From an uncultured Lachnospiraceae bacterium (GTDB lineage: Bacteria > Bacillota > Clostridia > Lachnospirales > Lachnospiraceae), in assembly GCA_947630125.1 (NCBI GenBank), contig CANRGO010000001.1, positions 26,246-90,245 on the forward strand: a stretch of 64,000 bases of DNA, given 5' to 3'. The translations under genes and the position numbers were made by a program. The notes under the pieces are model-generated. The model saw nothing but the letters and a program-made list of their open reading frames with translations. It made no database searches and was not told where the DNA came from. Of this stretch, positions 9,667 through 19,587 are shown one piece after another (position 1 is the stretch's first letter; every line of letters begins with the position of its first letter).

Positions 9667-11724
9667 ATGGATCAAGAAAAAGAATGGAATATGGAGCTGG
9701 AGCATTTTCATAGCTGTCGCTTATTTATAGAAAAAAATGTAAAAAAATATGAAATGCAAGCCTCTGATATTCAAAAAGAAACAGAAGAATTATACCGTGA
9801 GGTAAACAGTGGAAATACAGAATTATATAATCAGCTGATTGTAAGCAGTGGGTTGGCAGAACACACAAAACGGCAGTTGGCTAAAAATATTGCAGCCTTG
9901 AAACAACCCTATTTTGGAAGAATAGACTATCGGAATCTATCACAGGAAAAAAGGGAAAAGATTTACATTGGGAAAAATGGTGTCTTTAAAAACAAAACCG
10001 ATGTATTAATCGCAGACTGGCGTTCACCCATCGCCACTGTTTACTATGAAAATGAACTGGGAACTGGGTCTTATCAAATACCCAGTGGTCAGCAGATGGA
10101 GATTGACCTGAAGCTAAAGAGAACCTTTAGTGTTCAAAATGGAGAACTGCAGGGATATTACGATAGTGATGTTGCGGCTAATGATGAACTGCTGGTACAG
10201 TATTTGTCCAAAAATAAAGATGTGGTCTTAGGGGATATCATAGCCACCATTCAAAAAGAGCAAAATGCCATTATACGAGCAAATCCTTTTGGCAGTACCA
10301 TTGTTCAGGGAGTGGCTGGTAGTGGAAAAACCACCGTTGCCATGCATCGCATATCCTATATTTTATATAACTATGCAGAAAAATTTACCTCCAACGAATT
10401 CTGTATTATTGGAAGCAATGATGTGTTGATTCGCTACATTACAGGTGGTCTGGGAGAATTGGATGTTTATGATATGAAGCAGAAGCGTATGGATTCCTTT
10501 TTATGTCATTTGCTACATAAGGAATGGAAGAAGGAATATCAGGTAACAGGATTGAATTCCATGAGTCACTTGAAGTCCAAGATGGATTTTGTAAGAGCAC
10601 TGGAACACTTTTTGCAAAGAAAGAGAGAAAGCCTGATTCCAGAGAAATCCATTATCGATTCCAAATTAGGGGTGCTTCTTTCCAAAGCATCCATAACCCA
10701 GACTTTAAAAGAAAATCCTGAACTTTCCATGTATCGCCTTGGAAAACTAATGGATGAACGACTAAAAGCAAGAATTAAATTTTTAACCCATTATACAGAC
10801 AAAGATGAATATGTGAAAGCAATTCGTGAGAAAAATAAGCTGTTTCAAGCCTATTTTTCAAAAGATGTAAAGGGGCTGACATCCTTATCCGTGTATGTGG
10901 AATTTTTAATACAATATGCAAAAAAGAGACAACTGGATGAAAGTGCCTTTCTGGAAACGGTACTGGATCATAAATTTCACATCTATGATCTTGCTGCACT
11001 TACTCTGATACGAAAGAGAATCACAGAAAAAGAGGAAGACCAGGAGTTTGGTCAGATTTTTATCGATGAAGCCCAGGATTTTGGGGTGAGTATCTATTAT
11101 GCCATTCGAAAAGCATTACCCAAATGCTTTTTTACCATTATGGGAGATGTATCCCAGAATATATTCTATGATACAGGACTCAATGACTGGGAAGAGCTAA
11201 TGACGGAGGTATTTACAGGAAGCAGGGATCATTTTTTAACTCTATCAAAAAGTTATCGAAATACCATTGAAATTTCTGAGTTTGCAGGTTCCATACTAAA
11301 ACATGCGTCTATGGGTCGATACAAAATTGAGCCAGTGATTCGACATGGTTTAGAAGTTATGAAGTATGAAATGCAGGATCAAGAACAGAAAATCCAAAAG
11401 CTTTCCAGTCTGGTTGCTGAGATCCAAGATCGAAATTACGACAGTATCGCAATCATTTGTAAGGATGAAAACACATCAAGCAGAGTACAGGAAGAACTGG
11501 AGGTTCTGCCAGAGAAGCCAATGGTTATCAGCAATGGACTAAAAGAGGGCTTCTCCAAAGGGGTTATGGTCCTTCCAGTTCATATGACCAAAGGTTTGGA
11601 GTTTGACGCGGTAATCTTATTTGAGCCGGATATGAAAGAAGAAACTATGACTGCTGCGAAAGCAAAACTTTTATATGTAGCTGTTACAAGAGCCCTTCAT
11701 GAATTACATATTATCGAAGTTTAG
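9667..11724 (+). CDS. helD: HelD-like UvrD/Rep superfamily helicase
   Basis: Walker A GVAGSGKTTVAMHR, FIDEAQDFG, MTKGLEFDAVI, LLYVAVTRALHELHI; N-terminal coiled region typical of HelD. Confidence 0.82.
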   Translation: MDQEKEWNMELEHFHSCRLFIEKNVKKYEMQASDIQKETEELYREVNSGNTELYNQLIVSSGLAEHTKRQLAKNIAALKQPYFGRIDYRNLSQEKREKIYIGKNGVFKNKTDVLIADWRSPIATVYYENELGTGSYQIPSGQQMEIDLKLKRTFSVQNGELQGYYDSDVAANDELLVQYLSKNKDVVLGDIIATIQKEQNAIIRANPFGSTIVQGVAGSGKTTVAMHRISYILYNYAEKFTSNEFCIIGSNDVLIRYITGGLGELDVYDMKQKRMDSFLCHLLHKEWKKEYQVTGLNSMSHLKSKMDFVRALEHFLQRKRESLIPEKSIIDSKLGVLLSKASITQTLKENPELSMYRLGKLMDERLKARIKFLTHYTDKDEYVKAIREKNKLFQAYFSKDVKGLTSLSVYVEFLIQYAKKRQLDESAFLETVLDHKFHIYDLAALTLIRKRITEKEEDQEFGQIFIDEAQDFGVSIYYAIRKALPKCFFTIMGDVSQNIFYDTGLNDWEELMTEVFTGSRDHFLTLSKSYRNTIEISEFAGSILKHASMGRYKIEPVIRHGLEVMKYEMQDQEQKIQKLSSLVAEIQDRNYDSIAIICKDENTSSRVQEELEVLPEKPMVISNGLKEGFSKGVMVLPVHMTKGLEFDAVILFEPDMKEETMTAAKAKLLYVAVTRALHELHIIEV

Positions 11725-11755
11725 TTTTTTTTAAGAATTCTTCTCTTTGCTTTTA

Positions 11756-11784
11756 TTGACAGTAACGGACCAAAAAAATATAAT
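11756..11784 (+). promoter_or_regulatory. Perfect-consensus sigma-A promoter TTGACA-N17-TATAAT
   Basis: TTGACA 11756-11761, 17-nt spacer, TATAAT 11779-11784, upstream of the RND gene. Confidence 0.88.
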
Positions 11785-11795
11785 CAGAACGTACT

Positions 11796-11811
11796 GACCG
11801 ACTGGTCGGTC
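11796..11811. promoter_or_regulatory. TetR-type operator dyad GACCGAC-TG-GTCGGTC
   Basis: Perfect 7+2+7 inverted repeat just downstream of the consensus promoter; TetR-family gene in the same cluster. Confidence 0.82.
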
Positions 11812-11865
11812 GGAAAAAGTTTGCTTACGAAAAAAGAATCAAAACAATGAGGAGAAGAATACAAT

Positions 11866-14800
11866 ATGTCAAAGTTTAGTGTGAAAAAGCCATTTACCGT
11901 ATTGGTAGCCGTGATTTTAGTCTTAACACTGGGATTTATTTCGTTTACTAAGATGAAAACCGATTTACTACCAGATATGGAATTACCTTATGCAATTGTT
12001 ATGACAACTTATGTAGGGGCTAGCCCTGAGGAAGTGGAAGCAGTTGTAACAAAGCTGATAGAACAATCTTTGGCGACTATAAGCAATATTGATAACATCA
12101 GTAGTATGTCAAATGAAAATGTATCCATGGTCATTCTACAGTTTAATGATTCCGTAGATATGAGCGGAGTATCGGTTGATATCAGAGAAAACCTAAGCTT
12201 ATTAGAAGCAGATTTTACAGATGAGATGATTGGAACCCCAGTCATTATGAAATTAAATCCAAGTATGATGCCAGTTATGGTAGCAGCCATTGATGTGGAA
12301 GGCTATAGTAATGTGGAGATTTCCAAGTTTGCAAAAAATGAAATCTTGCAGCGTGTAGAGGCAGTTGAGGGTGTAGCAAGTGTTAGTACCCAGGGCTTAA
12401 TTGAAGAAGAAATCCAGGTTGTAATTCGTGAAGAATTGATTGAGGAAGTAAATCAGTCCATGAATGTAGCCATAGCAGCACAATTTGAGGATGGAATCAC
12501 CCAATTAGAGGATGGTATCAAAGACTTAAAGGATGCGGAATCTCAGCTGGAAGCAGCTTATGGAATGTATCCAGATCCATCTGTACTTACACAATTGGAA
12601 GAAGTTAAGGCACAACGCATTCAATTACAAAGCCAGTTAGAAGAAGTGAATCTTCAAAAAGAAGAAACCTTACAATCTTCGGATATATCAAATTATATTA
12701 ATCAGGAAATGATAACAGGAATCTTAAGTGCACAGAATTTTTCTATGCCAGCTGGTTATCTCACCGAGGATGATGTAACGTATTTAACAAGAGTGGGAGA
12801 TAAGGTACAAAACCTTGATGAAATAAAAGGCTTATTACTGTTTGACAGTGGTCTTGAAGAGGTTGGGAAAATTTATTTAGAAGATGTTGCGGATATATTT
12901 GTTAGTGACAATTCTTTGGATAGTTACGCAAAAGTAAACAATAACAATGCTGTTATTTTATCTATTCAAAAACAAACAGGATATGCAACCAGCGATGTAA
13001 GTAAGGATTTGCTTGCTTTATTCGATGAACTGGAACAGGAACATGAAAAACTTACCGTATCGGAATTAATGGATCAGGGTATGTATATTGACATTGTGGT
13101 GGATTCTGTTCTTAACAATCTTCTATATGGTGCTATTCTGGCTGTTATTATCTTGATCTTTTTCTTAAAGGATTTAAAACCTACGTTTATGATAGCACTC
13201 TCCATACCTATCAGTGTGGTATTTGCACTGACACTCATGTATTTTTCTGGCGTTTCCATGAACATTATTTCTCTTTCTGGATTAGCCGTCGGTGTTGGTA
13301 TGTTGGTGGATAACTCGGTTGTAGTAATCGAAAATATTTATCGACTTAGAAGCAAAGGTGTGAGTCGTATAAAAGCAGCTGTTACAGGCGCAACGCAGGT
13401 TGGTGGTGCGATTATAGCATCGACTCTAACAACTATTTGTGTATTTCTACCCATTGTATTCACAGAAGGAATCACAAAAACCTTATTTGTTGATATGGGA
13501 CTTACCATTGCCTATTCCCTGATTGCCAGTCTGATTGTGGCGTTAACTGTGATTCCAGCCATGGCAGCAGGCATGTTAAAAGAAATCAAAGAAAGAAAGC
13601 ATCCAATTATGGATCTGCTTATCCGTTTGTATGATAAAGTATTAAGATTTTGCCTACGTTTCAAAGTTCTGGTATTATTATTTTCTGTTATTTTATTAGC
13701 AGGTTCCATCTATCTTGCTTATCAAAATGGTTCAGCCTTTATGCCAGCCATGGACAGCACCCAGATAACCGTTGATATTGCAGTATTTCCAGAAACTTCA
13801 AAAGAAGAAGCCCAGGAAATTGGTGATGAAGCAGCAGAACGTATATTACAGGTAGAAGGAGTTCGGACGGTAGGGCTTATGCAAGGTGGCAATGTCATGT
13901 CATCCTTTATGGGAGGACAAGGCTCTGGACTCAATATGAGTGCCTATGTAATTTTAAGTGAAGATAAAGAACGCAGCAGTCAGGAAATTGCAGAGGAAAT
14001 CAATGAAATCTGTAGCGATTTAAATGCAACAATTCAGGCAAATGGTTCTACCATGGATATCTCAGCACTATATGGTTCTGGAATTACATTGGAAATCAAA
14101 GGAGACGACTTAGAAACTCTTCAAACAATTGCAACCGAGGTTGCGCTTTTGGTATCCGATGTAGAGGGAACAGTCAATGTTTCGGATGGCATGGAAGATG
14201 CAGATCCTGCGATAAAAATCACCGTAAACAAAGAAGCAGCCATGGAAAATAAGTTAACAGTCGCGCAAGTGTTTGCTGCTTTGGCAGAGGAACTATCCAC
14301 AGATCAGGAAGCAACAGCAATTACCTACGAAGATACCCAGGTTTCTATCTTTGTAGAAGATGAAACCATAGAGAAACTGGATTCTATTTCAGAATTGGAA
14401 CAGTTTGAATTTTCTGTGACAAATGAAGCGCAGGAAGAATCAACTGTAAAATTGAAAGAGATTGCAACCATAACACAAGTACAAGCAGCATCCAGCATCA
14501 ACCGTGATTCCCAGCAGCGCTATATGTCTGTGACGGCTGACATCGCAGAAGATGCTAACATAGGTATTGTATCAGGAGAAATTGAAACCTTATTAAAGGA
14601 TTATCAGTTGCCAAATGGTTATACCATCGTTTCCAGTGGAGAAGATGATGCCATTAATGAAGCAATGGTGGAAATGATAAAAATGTTATTGGTTGCAGTT
14701 TTATTTATCTATCTGATCATGGTTGCACAGTTCCAGTCCCTTCTTTCACCATTTATTGTAATGTTCACCATTCCACTTGCATTTACGGGAGGCTTTTTAG

Positions 14801-15207
14801 GACTGTTTATTACAGGATTTGAACTTAGCGTTATTGCCTTATTGGGCTTTGTTGTTCTAGCAGGAATTGGTGTTAATAATGGTATTGTTTTAGTGGATTA
14901 CATTAATCAGTTGAGAATTGAAGGAATGGATAAAAAGGATGCTTTATTGGAAGCAGGAAAAACAAGAATGCGACCAATATTTATGACAGCATTAACTACA
15001 GTACTTGGTCTTTCCACCATGGCAGTTGGTGTAGGTATGGGAGCAGATATGGTGCAGCCTATTGCAATCGTTGGTATTTTCGGTCTTCTTTATGGAACCT
15101 TAACCACCTTGTTTGTAATTCCTGTTTTGTATGATATTTTCCATAGAAAGCCTATGCGTGTAATTTCAGAAGAAGAACTTGCATTATACGAAGAACTGGA
15201 AGACTAG
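11866..15207 (+). CDS. RND-superfamily efflux transporter (HAE1/AcrB-like)
   Basis: VKKPFTVLVAVILVLTLGFISFTKMKTDLLPDMELP, GVGMLVDNSVVVIENI, duplicated 6-TM organisation, LAGIGVNNGIVLVDYINQLR. Confidence 0.93.
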   Translation: MSKFSVKKPFTVLVAVILVLTLGFISFTKMKTDLLPDMELPYAIVMTTYVGASPEEVEAVVTKLIEQSLATISNIDNISSMSNENVSMVILQFNDSVDMSGVSVDIRENLSLLEADFTDEMIGTPVIMKLNPSMMPVMVAAIDVEGYSNVEISKFAKNEILQRVEAVEGVASVSTQGLIEEEIQVVIREELIEEVNQSMNVAIAAQFEDGITQLEDGIKDLKDAESQLEAAYGMYPDPSVLTQLEEVKAQRIQLQSQLEEVNLQKEETLQSSDISNYINQEMITGILSAQNFSMPAGYLTEDDVTYLTRVGDKVQNLDEIKGLLLFDSGLEEVGKIYLEDVADIFVSDNSLDSYAKVNNNNAVILSIQKQTGYATSDVSKDLLALFDELEQEHEKLTVSELMDQGMYIDIVVDSVLNNLLYGAILAVIILIFFLKDLKPTFMIALSIPISVVFALTLMYFSGVSMNIISLSGLAVGVGMLVDNSVVVIENIYRLRSKGVSRIKAAVTGATQVGGAIIASTLTTICVFLPIVFTEGITKTLFVDMGLTIAYSLIASLIVALTVIPAMAAGMLKEIKERKHPIMDLLIRLYDKVLRFCLRFKVLVLLFSVILLAGSIYLAYQNGSAFMPAMDSTQITVDIAVFPETSKEEAQEIGDEAAERILQVEGVRTVGLMQGGNVMSSFMGGQGSGLNMSAYVILSEDKERSSQEIAEEINEICSDLNATIQANGSTMDISALYGSGITLEIKGDDLETLQTIATEVALLVSDVEGTVNVSDGMEDADPAIKITVNKEAAMENKLTVAQVFAALAEELSTDQEATAITYEDTQVSIFVEDETIEKLDSISELEQFEFSVTNEAQEESTVKLKEIATITQVQAASSINRDSQQRYMSVTADIAEDANIGIVSGEIETLLKDYQLPNGYTIVSSGEDDAINEAMVEMIKMLLVAVLFIYLIMVAQFQSLLSPFIVMFTIPLAFTGGFLGLFITGFELSVIALLGFVVLAGIGVNNGIVLVDYINQLRIEGMDKKDALLEAGKTRMRPIFMTALTTVLGLSTMAVGVGMGADMVQPIAIVGIFGLLYGTLTTLFVIPVLYDIFHRKPMRVISEEELALYEELED

Positions 15208-15225
15208 ACAGAAAAGAGGTACAAT

Positions 15226-15861
15226 TTGATAAAGTCATTGGGGTGTATGAAAAAAAACAATACAACGATTCCGATTCCGGAAAAGAAAGCGGCTGTATAT
15301 AAGGCGGTTGTGGAGTTATACAACGAAGGCAAAAACTTCTCGAATATGACTGTTTCTGAAATCGCATTAAGAGCCGGAATCGGAAAAGGAACAGTATATG
15401 AGTATTTTACAAAAAAGGAAGATCTGGTAAAAGACGCCTTAACCTATGAGTGTTTGGCGCAGGCAGAAGCATTTGCCAGTCACGTACTTGCAAATGCAAC
15501 CTTTGATGGAATTTGTTATGCCATGATGGATTGGCTAGAACTAAACCGAGAAAAAAATCTTTTGTTTCAAAAGATTATGCTGGCAAGGTATACGGAATCT
15601 ATTAATGAGGTAGCTTTAGAATTATTAGAACATCTGACACTGCATAGTAGCTTATCCACTGTAATTGAAACTTTATTTCAAAAAGGAATAGAAGAAGGCA
15701 TTATTCAAAAACCCAAACATGATTTTATGAAGAATAGTGCACTGATGATGTTTCTGCTTTTTCCACACTATTTAAATAATAGAAAGATCTATGAATCGCT
15801 TACCTTAGAGGAAGCAAAAACAGAAATTAGAAATATGTTCGTGAAAATGCTGAATCCATAA
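15226..15861 (+). CDS. TetR/AcrR family transcriptional regulator
   Basis: N-terminal HTH MTVSEIALRAGIGKGTVYEYFTKKEDLV; TTG start behind GAGG (ATG at 15247 is the alternative). Confidence 0.9.
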   Translation: MIKSLGCMKKNNTTIPIPEKKAAVYKAVVELYNEGKNFSNMTVSEIALRAGIGKGTVYEYFTKKEDLVKDALTYECLAQAEAFASHVLANATFDGICYAMMDWLELNREKNLLFQKIMLARYTESINEVALELLEHLTLHSSLSTVIETLFQKGIEEGIIQKPKHDFMKNSALMMFLLFPHYLNNRKIYESLTLEEAKTEIRNMFVKMLNP

Positions 15862-15956
15862 AAAAGTAATGAAAAATACTTTCAAATTTGCTATAATGTT
15901 CAAAGACTATAATCTTGCAATACAAAACGTATTGTTTTAGAAAGAGGATTTTGGAT

Positions 15957-17000
15957 ATGAAAGTAAATGGGAAAGTATTTTTTTTATTGCTGACATTTGC
16001 AGCAACTTTAACAGGTTGTGGCTTTATGGAAACGCAGACGAATATAGATCAGGGAATGAAGGCTGTCAATGAATTGCATTATGATACCGCATCCACGCAT
16101 TTTGAAACAGCCATTTTGGAAGAAGAAGATAAAGAGTTGAGTTTTCGAGGACTTGGACTTGCAAGCATGGGCAAAGCAGAATATGAAAAAGCTGCAGAAT
16201 ACTTTACGCTCAGTCTGCAGGAATCATCTTTTTTCCCTACAAATCTGGCTTATGATACCAATTATTATCTGGCAAGTGCCTATTTTAATCAAGAAGATTA
16301 TGAAAAAGCAGTGTCTACCTATGATGGAATTTTAGCACTTCGAAAGAAAGAGCCAAAAGCATATTTCCTTCGTGCTTATGCACTCCTTACGATGGGAAAT
16401 TACGAAAAAGCCATAGAAGATTTTAATCAGGCAGTGGCACTCAGTCCAAAAGATTATGAGATGCAGATTGATATTTTCTTGAAACTGAAAGAGGAAGGTT
16501 ACAAAGAAGAAGGCGTTAAATATTTAAGTGCTGCCATACATAATCAGGATAAGAGCATGACGAACTTTGATAAAGGAAGAATATGTTATTATCTAGAGGA
16601 TTACGAAAATGCCAGAACCTATCTAGAAGAAGCAAGAGATGAGGAAAATGCAGATACGATATTGATGCTTGGTCAGACCTATGAGGCACTGACAGACTTT
16701 AATTATGCAGCCAGTGTTTATAATTCTTATCTTTTATTACATCCAAGTGCAAAAGTTTATAATCAATTAGGTCTTTGTAAAATCCACTTAAATGATTATC
16801 AAGGCGCTTTGGAAGCTTTTCAGGAAGGAATCAAATTAAATGATAAGGATATGATGCAGGCTTTAAGTTATAATGAAATCGTAGCCTATGAATATCTGAC
16901 TGATTTTAAAAAGGCAGCATCTTTAATGGAAGCTTATATATCCATGTATCCACAAGATGAAAAAGCACTTCGCGAATATGAGTTTTTAAAAACTAGATAG
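15957..17000 (+). CDS. TPR-repeat lipoprotein
   Basis: Lipobox LTGC, multiple TPR-like repeats (YEKAIEDFNQAVALSPKDYE); ATG at 15957. Confidence 0.88.
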   Translation: MKVNGKVFFLLLTFAATLTGCGFMETQTNIDQGMKAVNELHYDTASTHFETAILEEEDKELSFRGLGLASMGKAEYEKAAEYFTLSLQESSFFPTNLAYDTNYYLASAYFNQEDYEKAVSTYDGILALRKKEPKAYFLRAYALLTMGNYEKAIEDFNQAVALSPKDYEMQIDIFLKLKEEGYKEEGVKYLSAAIHNQDKSMTNFDKGRICYYLEDYENARTYLEEARDEENADTILMLGQTYEALTDFNYAASVYNSYLLLHPSAKVYNQLGLCKIHLNDYQGALEAFQEGIKLNDKDMMQALSYNEIVAYEYLTDFKKAASLMEAYISMYPQDEKALREYEFLKTR

Positions 17001-17009
17001 AAAAGTCAC

Positions 17010-17063
17010 AAAACACTATATATTGTGGAGGTGGTATTTTTAATCCATTATATATAGTGTTTT
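17010..17063 (+). terminator. 14-bp inverted repeat with T-tract (terminator-like), overlapping predicted NrdR boxes
   Basis: AAAACACTATATAT (17010-17023) / ATATATAGTGTTTT (17050-17063), followed by TT. Confidence 0.5.
17013..17060. promoter_or_regulatory. Pair of predicted NrdR boxes upstream of nrdD
   Basis: ACACTATATATTGTGG (17013-17028) and CCATTATATATAGTGT (17045-17060), centres 32 bp apart, about 3 helical turns. Confidence 0.8.
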
Positions 17064-17066
17064 TTC

Positions 17067-17095
17067 TTGACCTTTTTTTGGTATAGGTGTAAAAT
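17067..17095 (+). promoter_or_regulatory. Predicted nrdD promoter TTGACC-N17-TAAAAT
   Basis: -35 at 17067-17072, -10 at 17090-17095. Confidence 0.6.
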
Positions 17096-17166
17096 AAATA
17101 TATTCACGCGGGGGTATTTTTTGTGAGAAAGATTCAAGAAAAGTAAGGAACAGAGGGGGTTTTACA

Positions 17167-19557
17167 ATGCTAAATGTAATCAAACGAAATGGGGAAAGTG
17201 CTGCATTTACCTTAACAAAAATCAGTGATGCCATTATGAAAGCTTTTAATGCCACAGATATATCATATAACAATGATATTATTGATTTGTTAGCGCTTCG
17301 GGTGACTGCTGAATTTCAAAGCAAAATCAAAGACAATGGAATTCATGTGGAAGATGTTCAGGACTGTGTGGAAAAAGTGTTGGAACAGGCTGGTTATGCA
17401 GAACCTGCGAAAGCCTTTATTTTATATCGTAAACAACGAGAAAAAATGAGAACCATGGAATCCACCATTTTAGATTACAAGGATGTTGTAAACAGTTATG
17501 TAAAAGTAGAAGACTGGCGTGTTAAAGAAAATTCTACGGTTACCTACTCTGTAGGAGGACTTATCTTAAGTAATTCAGGAGCAGTCACTGCCAATTACTG
17601 GTTATCTGAAATCTATGACCAGGAAATCGCCGATGCCCATAGAAACGCAGATATTCACATTCATGATTTATCCATGCTCACAGGATATTGTGCAGGATGG
17701 TCTCTCAAACAATTAATCAAAGAAGGACTTGGTGGTATCACTGGTAAAATCACCTCTGCTCCAGCCAAACACTTATCGGTTTTGTGTAACCAGATGGTTA
17801 ATTTTTTAGGAATTATGCAAAATGAATGGGCTGGTGCCCAGGCATTTTCTTCTTTTGATACTTACCTTGCGCCTTTTGTAAAAGTAGATAAACTTTCCTA
17901 TTCTGACGTAAAGAAAGCTATCGAAGCCTTTATTTATGGAGTGAATACACCGAGCCGCTGGGGAACCCAGGCACCTTTTTCAAACATTACGCTGGACTGG
18001 ACTGTTCCTTCTGACTTAGCAGAATTACCAGCTATTGTGGGCGGAAAAGAAATGGATTTTTGTTATAAAGATTGTAAAGCAGAGATGGATATGGTAAACA
18101 GAGCCTTTATTGAAACCATGATTGAAGGTGATTCTGAGGGACGTGGATTTCAGTATCCAATTCCAACCTATTCCATTACAAAAGATTTTGACTGGTCTGA
18201 CACAGAAAACAATCGCTTATTATTTGAAATGACAGCAAAATATGGAACACCATATTTTTCAAATTATATTAACTCTGACATGGAACCCTCTGATGTTCGA
18301 AGCATGTGCTGCAGACTAAGACTGGATTTAAGAGAGTTGCGTAAAAAAACAGGTGGATTTTTTGGTTCAGGAGAAAGCACAGGAAGTATTGGGGTGGTTA
18401 CCATTAACATGCCTCGTATCGCTTACTTATCAACCAACAAAGATGAATTTTACAAACGTTTAAATAAAATGATGGATATTTCTGCCCGTTCTTTAAGTAT
18501 TAAGAGAGAAGTGATATCAAAGTTGTTAGAAGAAGGCTTATATCCTTATACCAAACGGTATCTGGGAAGTTTTAGCAACCATTTCTCCACCATAGGTCTG
18601 ATTGGAATGAATGAGGTTGGTCTGAATGCAAACTGGCTACGTGCAGACATGACAGATCCAAAAACTCAGGAATTTACAAAAGAAGTTTTGAATCATATGA
18701 GAAATCGTCTGTCAGAGTATCAGGTTACCTTTAAAGATTTATTTAATCTGGAAGCAACCCCAGCAGAAAGCACCACCTATCGACTTGCAAAACACGATAA
18801 GAAAAAGTGGCCATCCATACGTACAGCAGGTAAACCGGGAGACACTCCATATTATACCAATTCTTCACATTTACCAGTAGAATTTACACCAGACATTTTT
18901 GATGCACTGGATATTCAGGATGAATTACAGACGCTGTATACATCTGGAACCGTATTCCATGCCTTTTTAGGAGAAAAATTGCCAGACTGGAAAGCAGCAG
19001 CAAGTTTGGTAAAAGCAATTTCTTCAAACTATAGATTACCTTACTATACGATGTCACCTACCTACTCTATTTGTAAGGAACATGGTTATCTGAAGGGAGA
19101 AGCTGCAACCTGTCCTCATTGCAATGAGCGAACAGAGGTCTATAGTAGAATTACAGGTTATTACAGACCGGTTCAAAACTGGAACGATGGTAAATTACAG
19201 GAATATGCAAACAGAATCACTTATGAAGTAGAAGAATCATCCATGAAAAGACCTCAAACTACCATGGTTCGCTTAACAGAGCACAATCATCAGATTGATG
19301 TAAGTATTGAAAGTCCTAAAGAAGTGAAATATTTATTTGTTACAAAAACCTGTCCCAATTGTAAATTAGCGAAAGATTATCTGAAAGGTGAAAAATATAT
19401 ATTGCTGGATGCAGAAGAAAATCAGGATTTGGCTATTCGCTATCAGATTATGCAGGCGCCAACCTTGGTTATCGTGAATGAAGATCATTTTGAGAAGTAT
19501 GCCAATGCTTCAAATATAAAGAAGTATGTTGACAGTACAATGCTTACAAATGTATAA
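17167..19557 (+). CDS. nrdD: Anaerobic (class III) ribonucleoside-triphosphate reductase with C-terminal redoxin-like domain
   Basis: ATP-cone N-terminus, CPHC zinc motif, glycyl-radical-like RITGYYRPVQNW, C-terminal VKYLFVTKTCPNCKLAKDYL. Confidence 0.95.
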   Translation: MLNVIKRNGESAAFTLTKISDAIMKAFNATDISYNNDIIDLLALRVTAEFQSKIKDNGIHVEDVQDCVEKVLEQAGYAEPAKAFILYRKQREKMRTMESTILDYKDVVNSYVKVEDWRVKENSTVTYSVGGLILSNSGAVTANYWLSEIYDQEIADAHRNADIHIHDLSMLTGYCAGWSLKQLIKEGLGGITGKITSAPAKHLSVLCNQMVNFLGIMQNEWAGAQAFSSFDTYLAPFVKVDKLSYSDVKKAIEAFIYGVNTPSRWGTQAPFSNITLDWTVPSDLAELPAIVGGKEMDFCYKDCKAEMDMVNRAFIETMIEGDSEGRGFQYPIPTYSITKDFDWSDTENNRLLFEMTAKYGTPYFSNYINSDMEPSDVRSMCCRLRLDLRELRKKTGGFFGSGESTGSIGVVTINMPRIAYLSTNKDEFYKRLNKMMDISARSLSIKREVISKLLEEGLYPYTKRYLGSFSNHFSTIGLIGMNEVGLNANWLRADMTDPKTQEFTKEVLNHMRNRLSEYQVTFKDLFNLEATPAESTTYRLAKHDKKKWPSIRTAGKPGDTPYYTNSSHLPVEFTPDIFDALDIQDELQTLYTSGTVFHAFLGEKLPDWKAAASLVKAISSNYRLPYYTMSPTYSICKEHGYLKGEAATCPHCNERTEVYSRITGYYRPVQNWNDGKLQEYANRITYEVEESSMKRPQTTMVRLTEHNHQIDVSIESPKEVKYLFVTKTCPNCKLAKDYLKGEKYILLDAEENQDLAIRYQIMQAPTLVIVNEDHFEKYANASNIKKYVDSTMLTNV

Positions 19558-19587
19558 TTTTTCTAGGATAAACAGGGAGGTAATTTT

